64,000 nucleotides of DNA from the NCBI RefSeq assembly GCF_029168945.1, contig NC_083602.1, positions 48,111,442 to 48,175,441 of the forward strand, in the 5' to 3' direction. The DNA comes from Cannabis sativa (Eukaryota > Streptophyta > Magnoliopsida > Rosales > Cannabaceae). The translations under genes were made by a program, and so were the position numbers. Of this stretch, positions 17,879 through 30,549 are shown piece after piece (position 1 is the stretch's first letter; every line of letters begins with the position of its first letter). The notes beneath the pieces were generated by a model that was not told where the DNA came from, ran no database searches, and was given only the letters and a program-made list of their open reading frames with translations.

Positions 17879-19631
17879 TAATTGATTTACTTGCAAGAAA
17901 TTTGGACTTTAAAACGACTGTTTGTATGTTCTTTGGATGGTATCATGTTGTATTGAGTGTTATTTGATGATTGATTGATGTTTGTGAAATTTTCGTGAAA
18001 AATAATTGCGATTTTATCTCTGAAATTATTTTTATTGGATAGTATGAAAAAAATTAAGCAAGTTAGCCTTTTACAGAACTTAATTTGGATTTTATTTGAA
18101 TTAGTTATGATTTTTTGAAGATTTGAAAAAATCGGAAATTTTGTCTTGATATTTTCCTGCCGATCTGAAATCTGTCATCTTATCCATCTGAGTTTCGAAT
18201 TTTTTTGTTTTTCTTCGATTTTTCATGTTTTTTCATGGAATTAACTTCCAATTTTTTGTATAGTTTTGTATTTATACTATTACTATTCCTAATTCAATTC
18301 TAATTATCATTTTGAATTAATTTAATATTTTTTTAAATTTAATTCAAGATATTAGTGTAATTTGAATTTGAATAGAATTAGTATCTATCTTCTTGCTTAA
18401 AAATCTATCTTATTTTTAAATTTAATTATATCTTTTTTTTTAAATTTAATGTCAGATTTTATAAGATATTTATAAAATCTTTTAAGATATTTTTAAGATA
18501 TCTTATCTTTTAAGATATTTTTTAATTATATCTTATCTTTTAAGATTTTTTTTAAAATTAAATCTTTTTAGATATTTTGACCTTATTTAAATTTAAAATA
18601 AGATATTTATAATCATGTAATTTTAAATAGATGTAAGATATTTTGCTAACTTTTAAATTTTGTTATTTTATTTATTTAAATTAAATTTAAAATCTGAAAA
18701 GATATTGCATTTATCTTTTCTAATTTTTATTTAATTTTTATTTTTAAAATAACATTTAATTTTTAAAAGTAGTTAGCAAATTTTGAAATGTTATTTAGGT
18801 TGGTTGAAACCTAATTTTTCAAAATTGTAGGTTTAATTTTAAATTTTTTTTTTTTTTAAAATTTCGAATTCTCAAATTTTTTTTTTTTAATTTTCGAAAA
18901 ATTATTTTTTAATTAATTAATTATTTCGAAATTAAAAAAATTTAATTTAAAATTAAATAAATCCTACATCCAACTATCCAACTAACCTTGTTGCAGGAGT
19001 ATGTGGTTTTAGCTTGTGTGTAAGTTTTCAAAACCTATTATTACTTGATTGCAAATAGCCATGGTTACTTTTTGCCAGATCTAATGATCTGATGGCTCCC
19101 TTGGTCAAGTTAATAATTTGTAACAGGTATATTTACAATCTTCTTTCATCTGTGTATGACCTAGCAACATGATAGGACCCATCCAAAGTGTGCATGTGTG
19201 AGCCTATGTGTTTAATTTGATTATAGATACATATAGGTTGTTGTTGCTAAAATAAATTATCATAGTTCTTGATAGAATTTATTTAGGCCCATTTAGTTAT
19301 TGGGCCTATTCAATTAATAACAGTTGTTCTTATTAAGGTTAAATTCCTCTCTTTTGGGCCTTGTGTGAGAGTTGGGAGCCATAGAAGTGGGTACGACATA
19401 CTGAACCCAGCACCCCCTCACACAAACCACCCCAATTGTGAAGGCCCATTTGCCTGATTTGAACAACTGTACTAGGTTAATTACACTAGTTTAACCTAAT
19501 AAAATTGATTAGCAACATAATTAATTTTATTTATTTTGAAATTAATTTAGAAAATCATAGTTTAAAGAATTTTATATTCTAAGCTAAACTATATGTATTT
19601 TCTTGTATTTAATTAAATATAGAATTATAAC
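17879..19631 (+). other. Element 1 leader, AT-rich non-coding
   Basis: No gene seen. 18400-18960 is low-complexity, with many AAGATATTTT-like runs and T/A tracts. Around 18985-19010 a CTTGTTGCAG-like acceptor context precedes a better-balanced stretch, which is also kept in element 2 (about 33530). Confidence 0.7.
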
Positions 19632-20412
19632 TGTTGACCGAGATTTTCGGCAACTGTTAAAATATGATTATACTAAAGAGCTGTAAGAAAGTGAGATGAG
19701 GATTTTTTACGTGGTTGGGGCGTTAATGAGCCTTAGTCCACGAGTCTTTGTTATTAATGGATGTATTTAATACATATTCCACCCTTGAGAGAATGTTTTT
19801 CTCCTAAATACAGAGAATGTTCTTGGTGAGTATTTTCTCTTCTTGCTCTTATGCAACCCAAGATTCTCGACCCCATTAAATGAGCTTTGAGGGGGTATTT
19901 ATAGTGTTTTGGTGGGGTGATCCCTAGGATTGTTCTTACACATGTATCTGCAAATATCCATAAAGTTGGGCATTTCCAATGAATATACCATGGGTGATGC
20001 ATGGTCAAATCCCTAGGTGCTGTAGGGTTTTTATGAGGAATGTCCTTTTTGCCTTGTGATTGACGTGACCCTTCGCAGGGTAGCCGTCGCTAGACTTAAA
20101 TGATCATTACTGTAGCGCTGCTGTTTGGGGGTTGTGTCGTCAGACTTTATTGCGTGTTACAATCCCAACACGCTTCCTCCCATGCGGCATTAAATGCGAC
20201 TTGATTGCTCAGGAGAGGCCTGACACATCCCGGAGAGGCTTCACGCTATGCGAGCTTCCGGGAGCACCTTACACTCCGGGTGCCTCCTCCGGGACCTATG
20301 CCCAGGGTGCTTCCTCATGGCATACAAAGACTTATCAAATATTTACAAGTTATCTGATCCACGTGTCCCTTTTCGACTGGTCCACGTATATTGGGCGAAT
20401 TCAGGGGCAACA
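19632..20412 (-). mobile_element. Solo LTR of a G1-family gypsy inside element 1
   Basis: 781 bp matching the G1 LTR (TGTTGACC...GGGGCAACA as read on plus) with the perfect TSD ATAAC at 19627-19631 and 20413-20417. Element 2 has the empty site at 34157-34161. On the minus strand a TATA box lies at 19896-19903, with CCGGGAG-type motifs upstream (20230-20310). A solo LTR forms by recombination between the two LTRs of a full element. Confidence 0.92.
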
Positions 20413-20417
20413 ATAAC

Positions 20418-22330
20418 CATCTAGATTCTTTCTGGAACTTAATTTAAATTTTTCATTAAATATTCCTATTTAAGTTGATATTTAGTTATCCTCAACTAAC
20501 CAACTTAAATCTGAATATCTTTTGAATTCAAAATATCAAAATTAAGTTGAGGAATTTTAGGCATTGGTTATTAAGATTCTTTAGATATTTTTTAAGTTAA
20601 TATCTTTTCGAATATTAACTTAAAATGGAATATTTTCAAATTAAGTGGTTACAACTTAATTTTTGATATTTAATTAAATTTAAATTTGAAAAATATTTAA
20701 GTTCTAGATTTTTTCTAATACAACTTAAATTAGATATTTTTTCAAATTTTGTGGAAAAGATACTTAGTCAAATAAAATATTTTCTAGATAGTTATTTCTA
20801 GACTACTTATTATTTATAATATTAAATAGGAAAATATTATACATTGTGAAATTAATTATTTAATTAATTTTGGTACAATTTATTTTAAGTATATTTTTCC
20901 TAGTATTAAACTAGAAATTAATAATTAAGCCTTCTCTACACTTAATTATTTATTTCTTGAATTTAATACAATTAATTAATTTGAAAATTAAATATCTAAG
21001 TTGATTTTTATCATCATACTTAAATATTTCTTTTTCATGACATTTAATTAAATAGAAAATTATTTTTAGTTGAAATTTAATTTTTCAACTAAATTTAAAT
21101 AATTTTCAAAATATATTTTTTCTTTATTTTATTAATCAATTTTCGAAATTGCATTTCTTAAATGCTAGAATTTCGAATTTTATCTTGAAAAATAGATTAA
21201 GTTGTAAATTAATTATTTTAATTAATTCTTGGATCAACTTAAATCAATGATTTTTTCATTTATTGATTAATTTAAAATAAATTGAATTAAAGTATATTAT
21301 TAGAAATTGAATTAATTAGTCAAAGGAAAATCTAGATAGGTGATATTTTTGCTTGAAGTATTTTTCTAGTGTATTTAATTAAATAGAAAATTAATATTTA
21401 AGTTGATTTTCATCATCATACTTAAATATTTGAAATTTTTCTTATATATTTAATTAAATAGGAAAATTATATTTTTTGTTGTAAATTAATTTTATTAATT
21501 AATTTTGGGCCAACATTAAATTAGAATAATTTTTCCAGGATTTATTTTTTTATTTTAATATGTATTTTTCGAAAATTGTATTCTTATATACTTTAATTTT
21601 TCGAAATGCAATATATATTTATAGAAAATTAAATTTGAGTTGTAAATTAATTTAAATTAATTTTGTAACAACTTAAATTGAATATTTTCTAAATATTTAT
21701 TGGAAATTATTACTAAGATGGAAATAATTCATGTTATTTTCATATCCATCTAAGTAAAATTTATAAATATTAAATTAAAATTTATATTTAGAATTTTTCA
21801 TTCTAAATTGGAAATTTTAATTAAATAAATATATATTTAAAATAAATAGAATAAATAAAGAGAATCAAAGAAAATACAACTCACTTTAAATAATGAGCTT
21901 GATTATTATTAAGATATTCGATCTCCATTGTTGGTCTTACAAAAGTTAAATGTTTTCAATATAACCTCGAGACGCTAGACTTCGTCAACCTATGGATGGT
22001 TATTCGTTGAACGCATTTAACACCGTAAGATTTCATTTGATAAGTGTTTTGTAAGTTTTCGTCTCTATTAGACTCTCCCCTACGGTGACTACTTAGAGAT
22101 AAACTTATGAAACATGAAACAATGGTGGAAGCTCATAAAATGAGAATAACTTTGACTCTCGCCTACCGGGATAACGTTGGATTCTTATTTTGATCGAATA
22201 AAAGGTTGCTAGAATGGTTTCTATTTTTAGATGAGCTGACAACTCTATTCAATAAATGATGCTTTGACTCTCGCCTACCTAGACACCTTTGTATCGCCTT
22301 GTTGAAAACCTTGGAAATTATTTAGGATTG
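20418..22330 (+). other. Element 1 internal AT-rich non-coding region
   Basis: Very AT-rich, with recurring TTAAGTTG/TTTAATTAAAT runs and no open frame of note. It is homologous and collinear with 34162-36100 of element 2. Confidence 0.75.
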
Positions 22331-25090
22331 TATGTTTTAGTATTTTCACTAGTCATTCCTACTTGCTATATGTTTATAATTTCTGAATTGTGTATGAATT
22401 TATATTGAACCATGTTATTTTCTGTTATTAAGTTGTAGTTTAATTTCGAATCTTCATTGTTGGTCTAACATGTTTGTTTATCTAATGAGATAAATTCCTA
22501 GTGGATTTTCACCATTAGACATACATAATAGTGTAAGATCTCGAAAGATAAATATTGTATATGCGACATCTAGCTGTTCATCAATTGATGACACCTAAGA
22601 CTAGTATTTTTACGATATGAAACAAGAAGATTACATAAATAAGATTACTTTGTCTTTCGCTAATCGAAGCATCGTTGGATTCTTATTTATAAACGAAATT
22701 ATCCTAATTCCTCTTAGCTTATTCATTTCGAATTAGCTCCATAATATATCATTGAATGAATGGTCTATAAATCATTTCATGTCATTATATTTTCTCTTAA
22801 GAAATTAAATGACGTATATGATTATAATCCCGAAATTCTATTCCCAATTGATATAAATCCTCAATCTTAGAAATCTCCTACTTGTATGGGCAAATCTGAC
22901 TTAGAGTTTGTATTAGTAGTGGTGGTCCAAGAAAGAATTACTCATTATATTTGGTTGAATTTAAGTCTTTGACTTTAATTTTAGAATCCAAACAGAAATT
23001 TTCTTATATTTCTAATTCCAGAATACAATACAGTTACACTTTCTCAAGTGTTTAATATCCATCTTTTATTAATGGATTAAAACTATATGGAATATGAGTT
23101 AGGTATTCTGTGACCAGGATCCACTTGCACTATTCTAAGAACTCTTTGATGTAACCAAACCTATGTCATCAAAAGATACTACCACATTTTTTTTTAATCT
23201 ATGGCATTTGTATCTTGTTCATAGTAGATTTGACAAGATCGATCTCTGCAAAGAGTTAATATGCATATATCCACTGAAAGTACTTCATCTCATTCGCAGA
23301 TGGATTTACATTCAGGGGTGGATATGAGTTTTTCGTTGTATTCTTAAAACGATAACTCTAGATTATACCTTATGCAAAGAAATTTGAAATGTTTAAAAAT
23401 TTCATTAATTTCTAGCAATGGTTAAAACCATTAAGGTAAGTGGTTAAATATCTTGCGAACTGATAGGGGTGGAGAAATAGTTAATAGATATGCAGTTCAA
23501 AGATCATTAAATTGATTTTTGAAATATATCCAAACTTACCTCCCCAGAAATTTCGAGTTGCATGTTGATGATTAGTTACTAGTCGTTGCCTAATTCCTTC
23601 TATGGTAATACAATTTCAGAATAATGTAATGGTTGTATACTTAATGTAAATCATTACTAGATTCATGGATGACCTAATCAAAATCTTAAGAAAAGCTAGA
23701 ACTGTTAACCATGGTTTCTTAGCTATTCTAAGTGATTAGGGGTGGACCATCCCATTGTCAATAGATAAGAAAGTGTTTGTTCAAACAAATACTACTTTTC
23801 TAAGATAATGACTAAGTCTGAAAACAAGTAGCAAATAAAGAAGATATTTATTCTTGATTCCAAAAGTGTTCTATCATCTTATATAACATATGATGATCCC
23901 ACTGCCTCTGTTGTCTTGTCACAACCGAAGAGATAAATATCATTTAGTTTTTCTTAGACATAATTCACGGTACCTTGTCGTAGTGGGAGAGTTTCTAGGA
24001 ACTCACCTTCTTATGACTTGGGAGACACTAGTGATTTAAATCCATTGTGAGTTTAAACAAGTAATGGATTGTCAAGATAAGAAACTAAGAAGAAAGCCAA
24101 TAGAACTATGGTTTAATCCATTCACATGGAGTAACCTAAAGTTTTCTATTACAAGGACATAAAAGGAAATTTTCGTTTATAAGTCCATTCAATGGACTTA
24201 ACAAAACTTCCTGTTCCTAGTATTATAGGTTTGAGTTTATCTAAACCTATGGCTTGTGGTATACCTGGTAATTACTTACTCTAATGCAAGCAACTTATTT
24301 TAGTAAGATGCTGAAGCATTTTCTTTCTAATGGCAATCTATAGAAGCTTCACAACTTCTTAGGCATAGATTTTATTTATCTAAGGAAAAGTCTCAACTAT
24401 TCCAGAAAAGATAAAGCCATGAAAGAATTTCTTAAATCAACAGTGAGAGGTCTTAGATATGCTTTTGTATGCCTTAGACCGTACACCTGGCCGAGTGGGA
24501 GTAATGAGTAGGTATCAGATTAATCCAGGAGAAGAACATTGGAAGACAATCAAGTAAATCTTAAGATAAAGAAGAGGAACTATATGTTAGTCTATAAGGG
24601 TGTGTTTAAAACTCTTAGACTACACCATATCAGATTTCGAAATTTGCCTTTGTGATAGTAAATCTTTCTGATAAGATGGTGATTACTCTGGGGGTGGAAT
24701 AGTGATTTTGGAGAAGTGTAAAAACCTATCTAAGTCTCTAGGTCTACCAGGAAGGGACTGAATGTTAAAGCTGCAGGAAAGGTACTTATTCAGTCTAAGG
24801 AAAGTTCTATACATCTTTGGCACCATTCCAAATTGCCTTAAACTACTAGTGTTAATTTCCTGATTAACCAAAAGTAGTTGCCAAAGGTATGTATAGAATC
24901 CAGTATCCAAAGAGAGTAGACATATAGAGAGGAATTTCACATTATCAATGATTTTGTGATTAAGGAAGAGTAATGGTGGAGAAAAGGTTGTGGTTAATTC
25001 AACCTTTCAGATCCTTTTACAAGGAGTTTACTACTATTACACTTGATTTGTATATCAAGGTGTTGAGATTATTTGAAACGCACTTTTGGT
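22331..25090 (+). pseudogene. Element 1 decayed gag-pol remnants
   Basis: Islands of copia protein homology in the expected order, separated by indels and stops. A pre-integrase island lies near 23190-23240 (TATGGCATTTGTATC encodes YGICI in one frame and MAFV in another; a WHL-type motif is implied). An integrase aspartate island RTDRGGE lies at about 23458-23478. RT remnants with GLRYAFVCLRP are near 24450-24480, an SRYQINPGEEHW-type island near 24510-24545, and an RNase H remnant near 24670-24760. The type resembles Angela-lineage copia. The same lesions recur in element 2 and the older copy, so decay predates their spread. Confidence 0.7.
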
Positions 25091-25104
25091 TTTATATTAG
25101 TGCA

Positions 25105-25114
25105 AGTGGGAGTT
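25105..25114 (+). other. Element 1 polypurine tract
   Basis: AGTGGGAGTT directly before the 3' LTR. The matching tract is at about 40773-40782 in element 2 and 27535-27548 (reverse) in the older copy. Confidence 0.75.
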
Positions 25115-27023
25115 TGTTCGGTTATATGCCCTAAATAAAACTCATTTCAATATAATCAGATTTACTTATTAATATAGATCAGAAATAACATTTAATGTTG
25201 CATGGTTCACATGATTTATTTCATGATTATATGTACATAATGTATAAATTCATCTGAAACCCTTTTCACATACTTGATCCTGTTTATTGTGCCGTCAACA
25301 CATTGGAAAGTAAACATGACTATGTGAATAAAGTTTCCTAGATTTATCAGACATAGGGTTTTACTGATATGATAATCTACAACAGAGTTTACTTGCATTT
25401 GGAGAAGTGCTATGTTCTTTCCAGAGCATTGGTTAAAGTAAAGCTCAGGTTGGATGCATGGAGTATGCATCGGAAGGGATCGATATTGAACTTTGACTTA
25501 GATTTATTAAACTTACCGTAATATCTATTCAAGTCAATATCGCCTAGTTGATCCTAGATCAAATGTTCTTAATCCTGTTATGATTAGGCTCAATCTTGAA
25601 AGGCTATTCGTGTTCTTTGATTTGTTAGTTAAGCCTACTTTTAGGTCAGGGTGATACGTACATTTTGGGAACACGGTAGTGCAATTGAGTGGGAGCGCTA
25701 TCATAAACATGGAATCTATAGCTTCTATCTGGCGAATAGTAAGCAAAGGATGATCTCCTTCGAGCTTGACCAAACGAACATAAATGGTGGAGTACTCATT
25801 TCACATAAGCTGAAATATCATTTATACGGGGTCAAGTGTTTTAAGGAATAAATACATTGTAGGGTGTAACGGTAATTTAATCCCTTTACAGTGTAGATCA
25901 TTCATATAGAGGATCATTGATCACATTAGGATTATAACAATGGATAACTAATGATGTGTCTATATGGTGGAACATATAGAGCATTCTATATACTGAGAGT
26001 GCAATTCTAAGTTCTATGCGTGGATTCAACGAAGAATTAATAAGTTAGTGAATTTTAGTGCTAAATTCTTGATCTACTTATTGGAAGCTCGGTTATATAG
26101 ACCCATGGTCCCCCCACTAGTTGAGATAATATTGCTTGCAAGACTCATATAATTGGTTTTGATTAATCAATTATAATTCTCAAATTAGACTATGTCTATT
26201 TGTGAATTTTTCACTAAGTAAGGGCGAAATTGTAAAGAAAGAGTTTATAGGGGCATATTTGTTAATTATGATACTTTGTATGGTTCAATTAATAAATATG
26301 ATAAATGACAATATTATTTAATAATTATTAATAGTTATTAAATAGTTAGAATTGGCATTTAAATGGTTGAATTAGAAAATTGGCGTTTTTGAGAAAATCA
26401 GATGCAGAAAAGATAAAACTGCAAAATTGCAAAAAGTGAGGCCCAAATCCACTAGTATAGGGCCTGCCACTTTTGTAGGAAATTTAAACTGATTTTTTCA
26501 TTATTTTAATGTCAAATAATTCAAACCTAACCCTAGTGGAATGCTATAAATAGATAGTGAAGGCTTCAGGAAATTTACACTAAAATTTCTACACTTTTTC
26601 TGACACTTTCTGAATCAGAAAAACCTGAGCCTTTCTCTCTCCCTATCTTTAGCTGCCACTTCTTCTTTCTCTTCGCTTTTGAATTTCGAAATCCTTAGTG
26701 TATGAGTAGTGCCCACACACAGCAAGTGATACCTCAATCATAGTGAGGAAGATCGTGAAGAAAGACTTTCAGCAAGAAGGAGGTTTCAGCATCAAAGATT
26801 CAGAGAAAGAGATCCAGGTTCAGATATTTATAATGCTCTGCTACAGAAAGGAATCAAGGGCTAGATATCTGAATGGAAGGAGTCATATTATTCCGCTGCA
26901 CCCAATGTAAGGTTTCCTAAACTTTATATGTATTTATTTCATCGTTTTAGAAAGTTCATATTTAGGGTGTTAATAAACATACTTGTGAGTAGATCTAAGA
27001 TCCTGGTAAAATAAATTCCAACA
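25115..27023 (+). repeat. Element 1 3' LTR
   Basis: 1909 bp, same length as the 5' LTR. It starts TGTTCGGTTATATG, so the fifth base differs from the family's TGTTGGG. TATA box at 26545-26552. Confidence 0.93.
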
Positions 27024-27534
27024 GGCTTAACTAACAAATCAAAGAACATGTATAATACTCTTGAGATCGAACCTAATCATATCAAGATTAAGATCATTTG
27101 ATCTAGGATCAACTAGGTGATATTGAATTGAATAGATATTACGGTAAATTTTACATATCTAATCAAAGTTCAATATCGGTCCCTTCCAATGTATACTCCA
27201 TACATCCGATACTGGTAAACTTTGCCAATGCCCTGGAAAGGACATAACACTTATCCAAGGTGTAAGCATACCTATCGCTGATTATCATGCCAGTCTAAAT
27301 CCATGAACTGACAAATCAGGGAATGAAACTTTTGAACATATAATCAAGATTATATTCCACTGTGCTGACAACACTATAATCATTAACAAATACATATGTT
27401 CTGGACTTAATAGAATTTATAATCATGAAATAAATCATGTGAACCATGCAACATAAAATGTTATTTCTGATCTTTATTAATTAGTAAATCTGATTATATT
27501 GAAATGAGTATTATTTAGGGCACAAAACCCAACA
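27024..27534 (-). repeat. Older copia LTR, minus orientation, proximal part (3' LTR start)
   Basis: Begins with the second GGCTT duplication (27024-27028). It runs to the LTR terminus at 27534 (TGTTGGGTTTTGTGCCC on the minus strand), where the PPT and internal region of the same minus-strand element begin. Joined to 15765-15950 it forms one LTR interrupted by element 1. Confidence 0.85.
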
Positions 27535-29920
27535 AACTCCCACTTGCACTAATATAAAACAAAAAGTGCATTTCAAATAATCTCAACACCTTGATATACA
27601 AATCAAGTGTAGTATGTAGTATACGCTCCGTAATAGGATCTGATAGGTTGTATTCAACACAACCTTTCCTCCACCATTACATTTCCTTAATCACAAAAAC
27701 CTTGATATTGTGAAATTCCTCTCTATATGTCTACTCTCTTGGGATACTGGATTCTATACTTTTGGCAACTACTTTTGTGTTAGTCAGGAAGTAACACTAG
27801 TAGTTAATAAATGTTGGAACAGTGCCAAAAATGTATAGAACTTTCCTTTGACTGAATAAGTACCTTTCCTGCAACATTAACATTCAGTCTCTCTCTAGTA
27901 GACTTAGAGACTTCAGATAGGTTGTTACACTTCTCCAAAATCACTACTCCACCCCCAGAGTAATCACCATCTTATCAGCAGACTTTCTAGCACTAAGCCA
28001 AGTCTAGAAATCTGATGTGGTGTAGTCTAAGAGTATTAAATACACCCTTATCGACTAACATATAGTTCCTCTTCTTGATCTTAAGATTTACTTGATTGTC
28101 TTCCAATGTTCCTTTCAGATTAATCTGATACCTACTCATTACTCCCACTCAACAGCAGATGTCTGGTCTAAGGCATACTAAAGCATATCTGAGACCTCTC
28201 ACTGTTGATTAAAGGAATTCTTTCATGGCTTTATCTTTTGTGGAATAGTTGAGACTTTTCCTTAGATAAATAAAATCTATGTCTAGAAGTCGAGAAGCTT
28301 CTATAGATTGCCATTAGAAAAGAAAATTCTTCAGCATCTTACTAAAGTAAGTATCTTGCACTAGAGTAAGTAAATTACCAGGTATACCACAAGCCATAGG
28401 TTTAGATAAATTCAAACCTATAATAATAGGAACATGAAGTTTTGTTAAGTCCATTGAATAGACATACAAATGAAAATTTCCTTTCTTATCCTTGTAATAG
28501 AAAATTTTGGTTGTTCCATATGAATGGTTTCGACCATAGTTCTCTTGGCTTTTTAGTTTCTTATTTTGACAATCCATTACTTGTTTAAACTCACAATGGA
28601 TTTTAATCACTAGTGTCTTCCAAGTCATAATAGGGTGAGTTCCTTGAAACCCTCCCACTACGAAAAAGTACCGTGACTTTTGTCTAAGAATCTAAATGGT
28701 ATTGACCTCTTCGATTGTGTCAAGACAACAGAGGCAGTGGGACCATCTTATAAAGAATAAGATGATAGAACACTTTTGGAATCAAGAAAAAATATCTCCT
28801 CTATTTGCTACTTTGTTTTCAGACTTAGTCATTTTCTTAGAAAAGTTGTATTTGTTTAAACAAACACTTTCTTATCTAATGACTATGGGATGGTCCGCCC
28901 CTAATCACATGAAATAGCTAACAAACATGCAAACCATGGTTAACAGTTCTAGCTTTTCTTAAGATTATGATTAGGTCATCCATGAATCTAGTAATGGTTT
29001 ACACTAAGTACCCAACCATTCCATCATTCTGAAATTTTCCTATCACTAGGGTATATCCCTAGAAGGACTTAGGCAACGACTAGTAACTAATCATCAATAT
29101 ACAAATCAAATTTCTGGGGAGGTAAGTTTGGATATAATTCAAAAATCAACTTAATGATCTTTGAACTGCATATGTACCAAATATTTCTCCACCCCTATCA
29201 GTTCGCAAGATCTTTAACCACTTACCTTATTGGTTTTTCACCATTGCTAGAAATTCATGAAATTTTTCAAACATTTCAAATTTCTATGCTTAAGGTACAA
29301 ACTAGAGTGATTGTCTTAAGAATATAACAAAAAACTCATATCCACCCCTGAATGCACATCCATCTGCGAATGAGATGATTATGATTTCAGTGGATATAGG
29401 CATAATTGACTCTTTGCAGAGAATCATCTTGTCAAAAAATTATGAACAAGATACAAATGCCGTAGATTTATAAAAAATGTGGTTGTGGTATTTTGATGAC
29501 TTAGGTTTAGTTACATTAAAGATTTCTTAGAATAGTGCAAGTGGATGTTGGTCACAGAATATTAAACTCATATTCCATACTAACATACAGTTTGAATCCA
29601 TTGATAGAAAATGGTTATTAAACACTTGTGAAAGTGTAACTGTATTGTATTCTGGAAATAGAAATATAAAATCTCTATTTGGAATCTAAAATTTAAAGTC
29701 AAAGACTTAAATTTATACCAAATATACATGAGTAATTCTTCTTTCTTGGACCACCACTACTAATTTAACTCTAAGTCTGATTTGCCCATACAAGTAAGAG
29801 ATTTCTAAGATTGAGGATTTATATCATTTCGGGATAGAATGTCGGGAATATAATCAAATGCGCCATTCAATTTCTTAAGAGGAAATAGAATGACATTATA
29901 TGATTTATAACCATTCATCC
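27535..29920 (-). mobile_element. Older copia element, minus-strand internal region with decayed pol
   Basis: Opens with the minus-strand PPT (AACTCCCACTTGCA on plus, 27535-27548). It then matches, in reverse complement and order, the region 22757-25114 of element 1. Remnants of integrase, RT and RNase H can be followed, but frames are broken throughout. The longest open stretch (28314-28658, 114 codons, minus) has no recognisable domain. It ends at 29920, where gypsy G1 inserted; the remainder should lie beyond the right edge of the window. Confidence 0.8.
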
Positions 29921-30549
29921 TGTTGACTGAGGTTTTCGGCAACCAATATAATAATAATATTTAGGAAAGATGTAAGAAGTTAATGCAAGAGATTTTTACG
30001 TGGTTTGGGCATTAATGAGCCTTAGTCCACGAGTCTGTGTATTTATGAGAGTATTTATTACAGAGAATGTTCTTGGTGGTTTTCCTCTCTAGTTCTTATG
30101 AAACCCAGAATTCTCGACCCCTGTCTTAATGAGTTTGGGGGGTATTTATAGTGTTTTTGTGGGGTGATCCCTAGAATTGAGGTATATGTCTTTCTGTAAT
30201 ATTCACTAAAGGCACACATTCCCAATGGATACATCATAGGAAATGCATGGTCTAATCCCTAGCCTTTTTAGGGGTTTAATGGACGTAATCCTTTATCCTT
30301 TCTTGACTGATGTGATTTCTCATAAAGTAGCCATCACTAGGCTCATTAATCATAGCGTAGTAGCTGCAGAAGGGGGGTTACGCCGTCAGACTTCAATACT
30401 TATGGCAGCTTCAATATGCCTTCTCCCATGCGATATTAAATGCGAGGTGACTATTCAGATAGGATTTGATACCTCCCGGAGGTGCTTCGTTGAAGCCTTG
30501 CTCTCCGGGAGTATGTGAAACTTACATGCCTTCTCCGGGAGGCATGTTA
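29921..30549 (-). repeat. G1 3' LTR, part 1
   Basis: Starts TGTTGACTGAGG at 29921 and runs to the element 2 insertion; the TSD TGTTA is at 30545-30549. On the minus strand a TATA box lies at 30143-30150. Upstream of it are three CTCCCGGAG/CTCCGGGAG motifs (30473, 30502 and 30533) and an 8-bp perfect inverted repeat. Confidence 0.9.

Larger units (their letters stand above)
15951..27023 (+). mobile_element. Element 1: large non-autonomous copia (Angela-like, decayed)
   Basis: An 11,073-bp element with 1909-bp LTRs at both ends, TG...CA termini and a perfect 5-bp TSD (GGCTT at 15946-15950 and 27024-27028). LTR pairs differ at roughly 1% by eye, so it moved recently. The internal 7.3 kb has no intact gene: about 4.4 kb of AT-rich sequence holding a solo gypsy LTR, then pol so decayed that only islands remain. 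It was probably mobilised by proteins from an autonomous relative. Confidence 0.93.
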
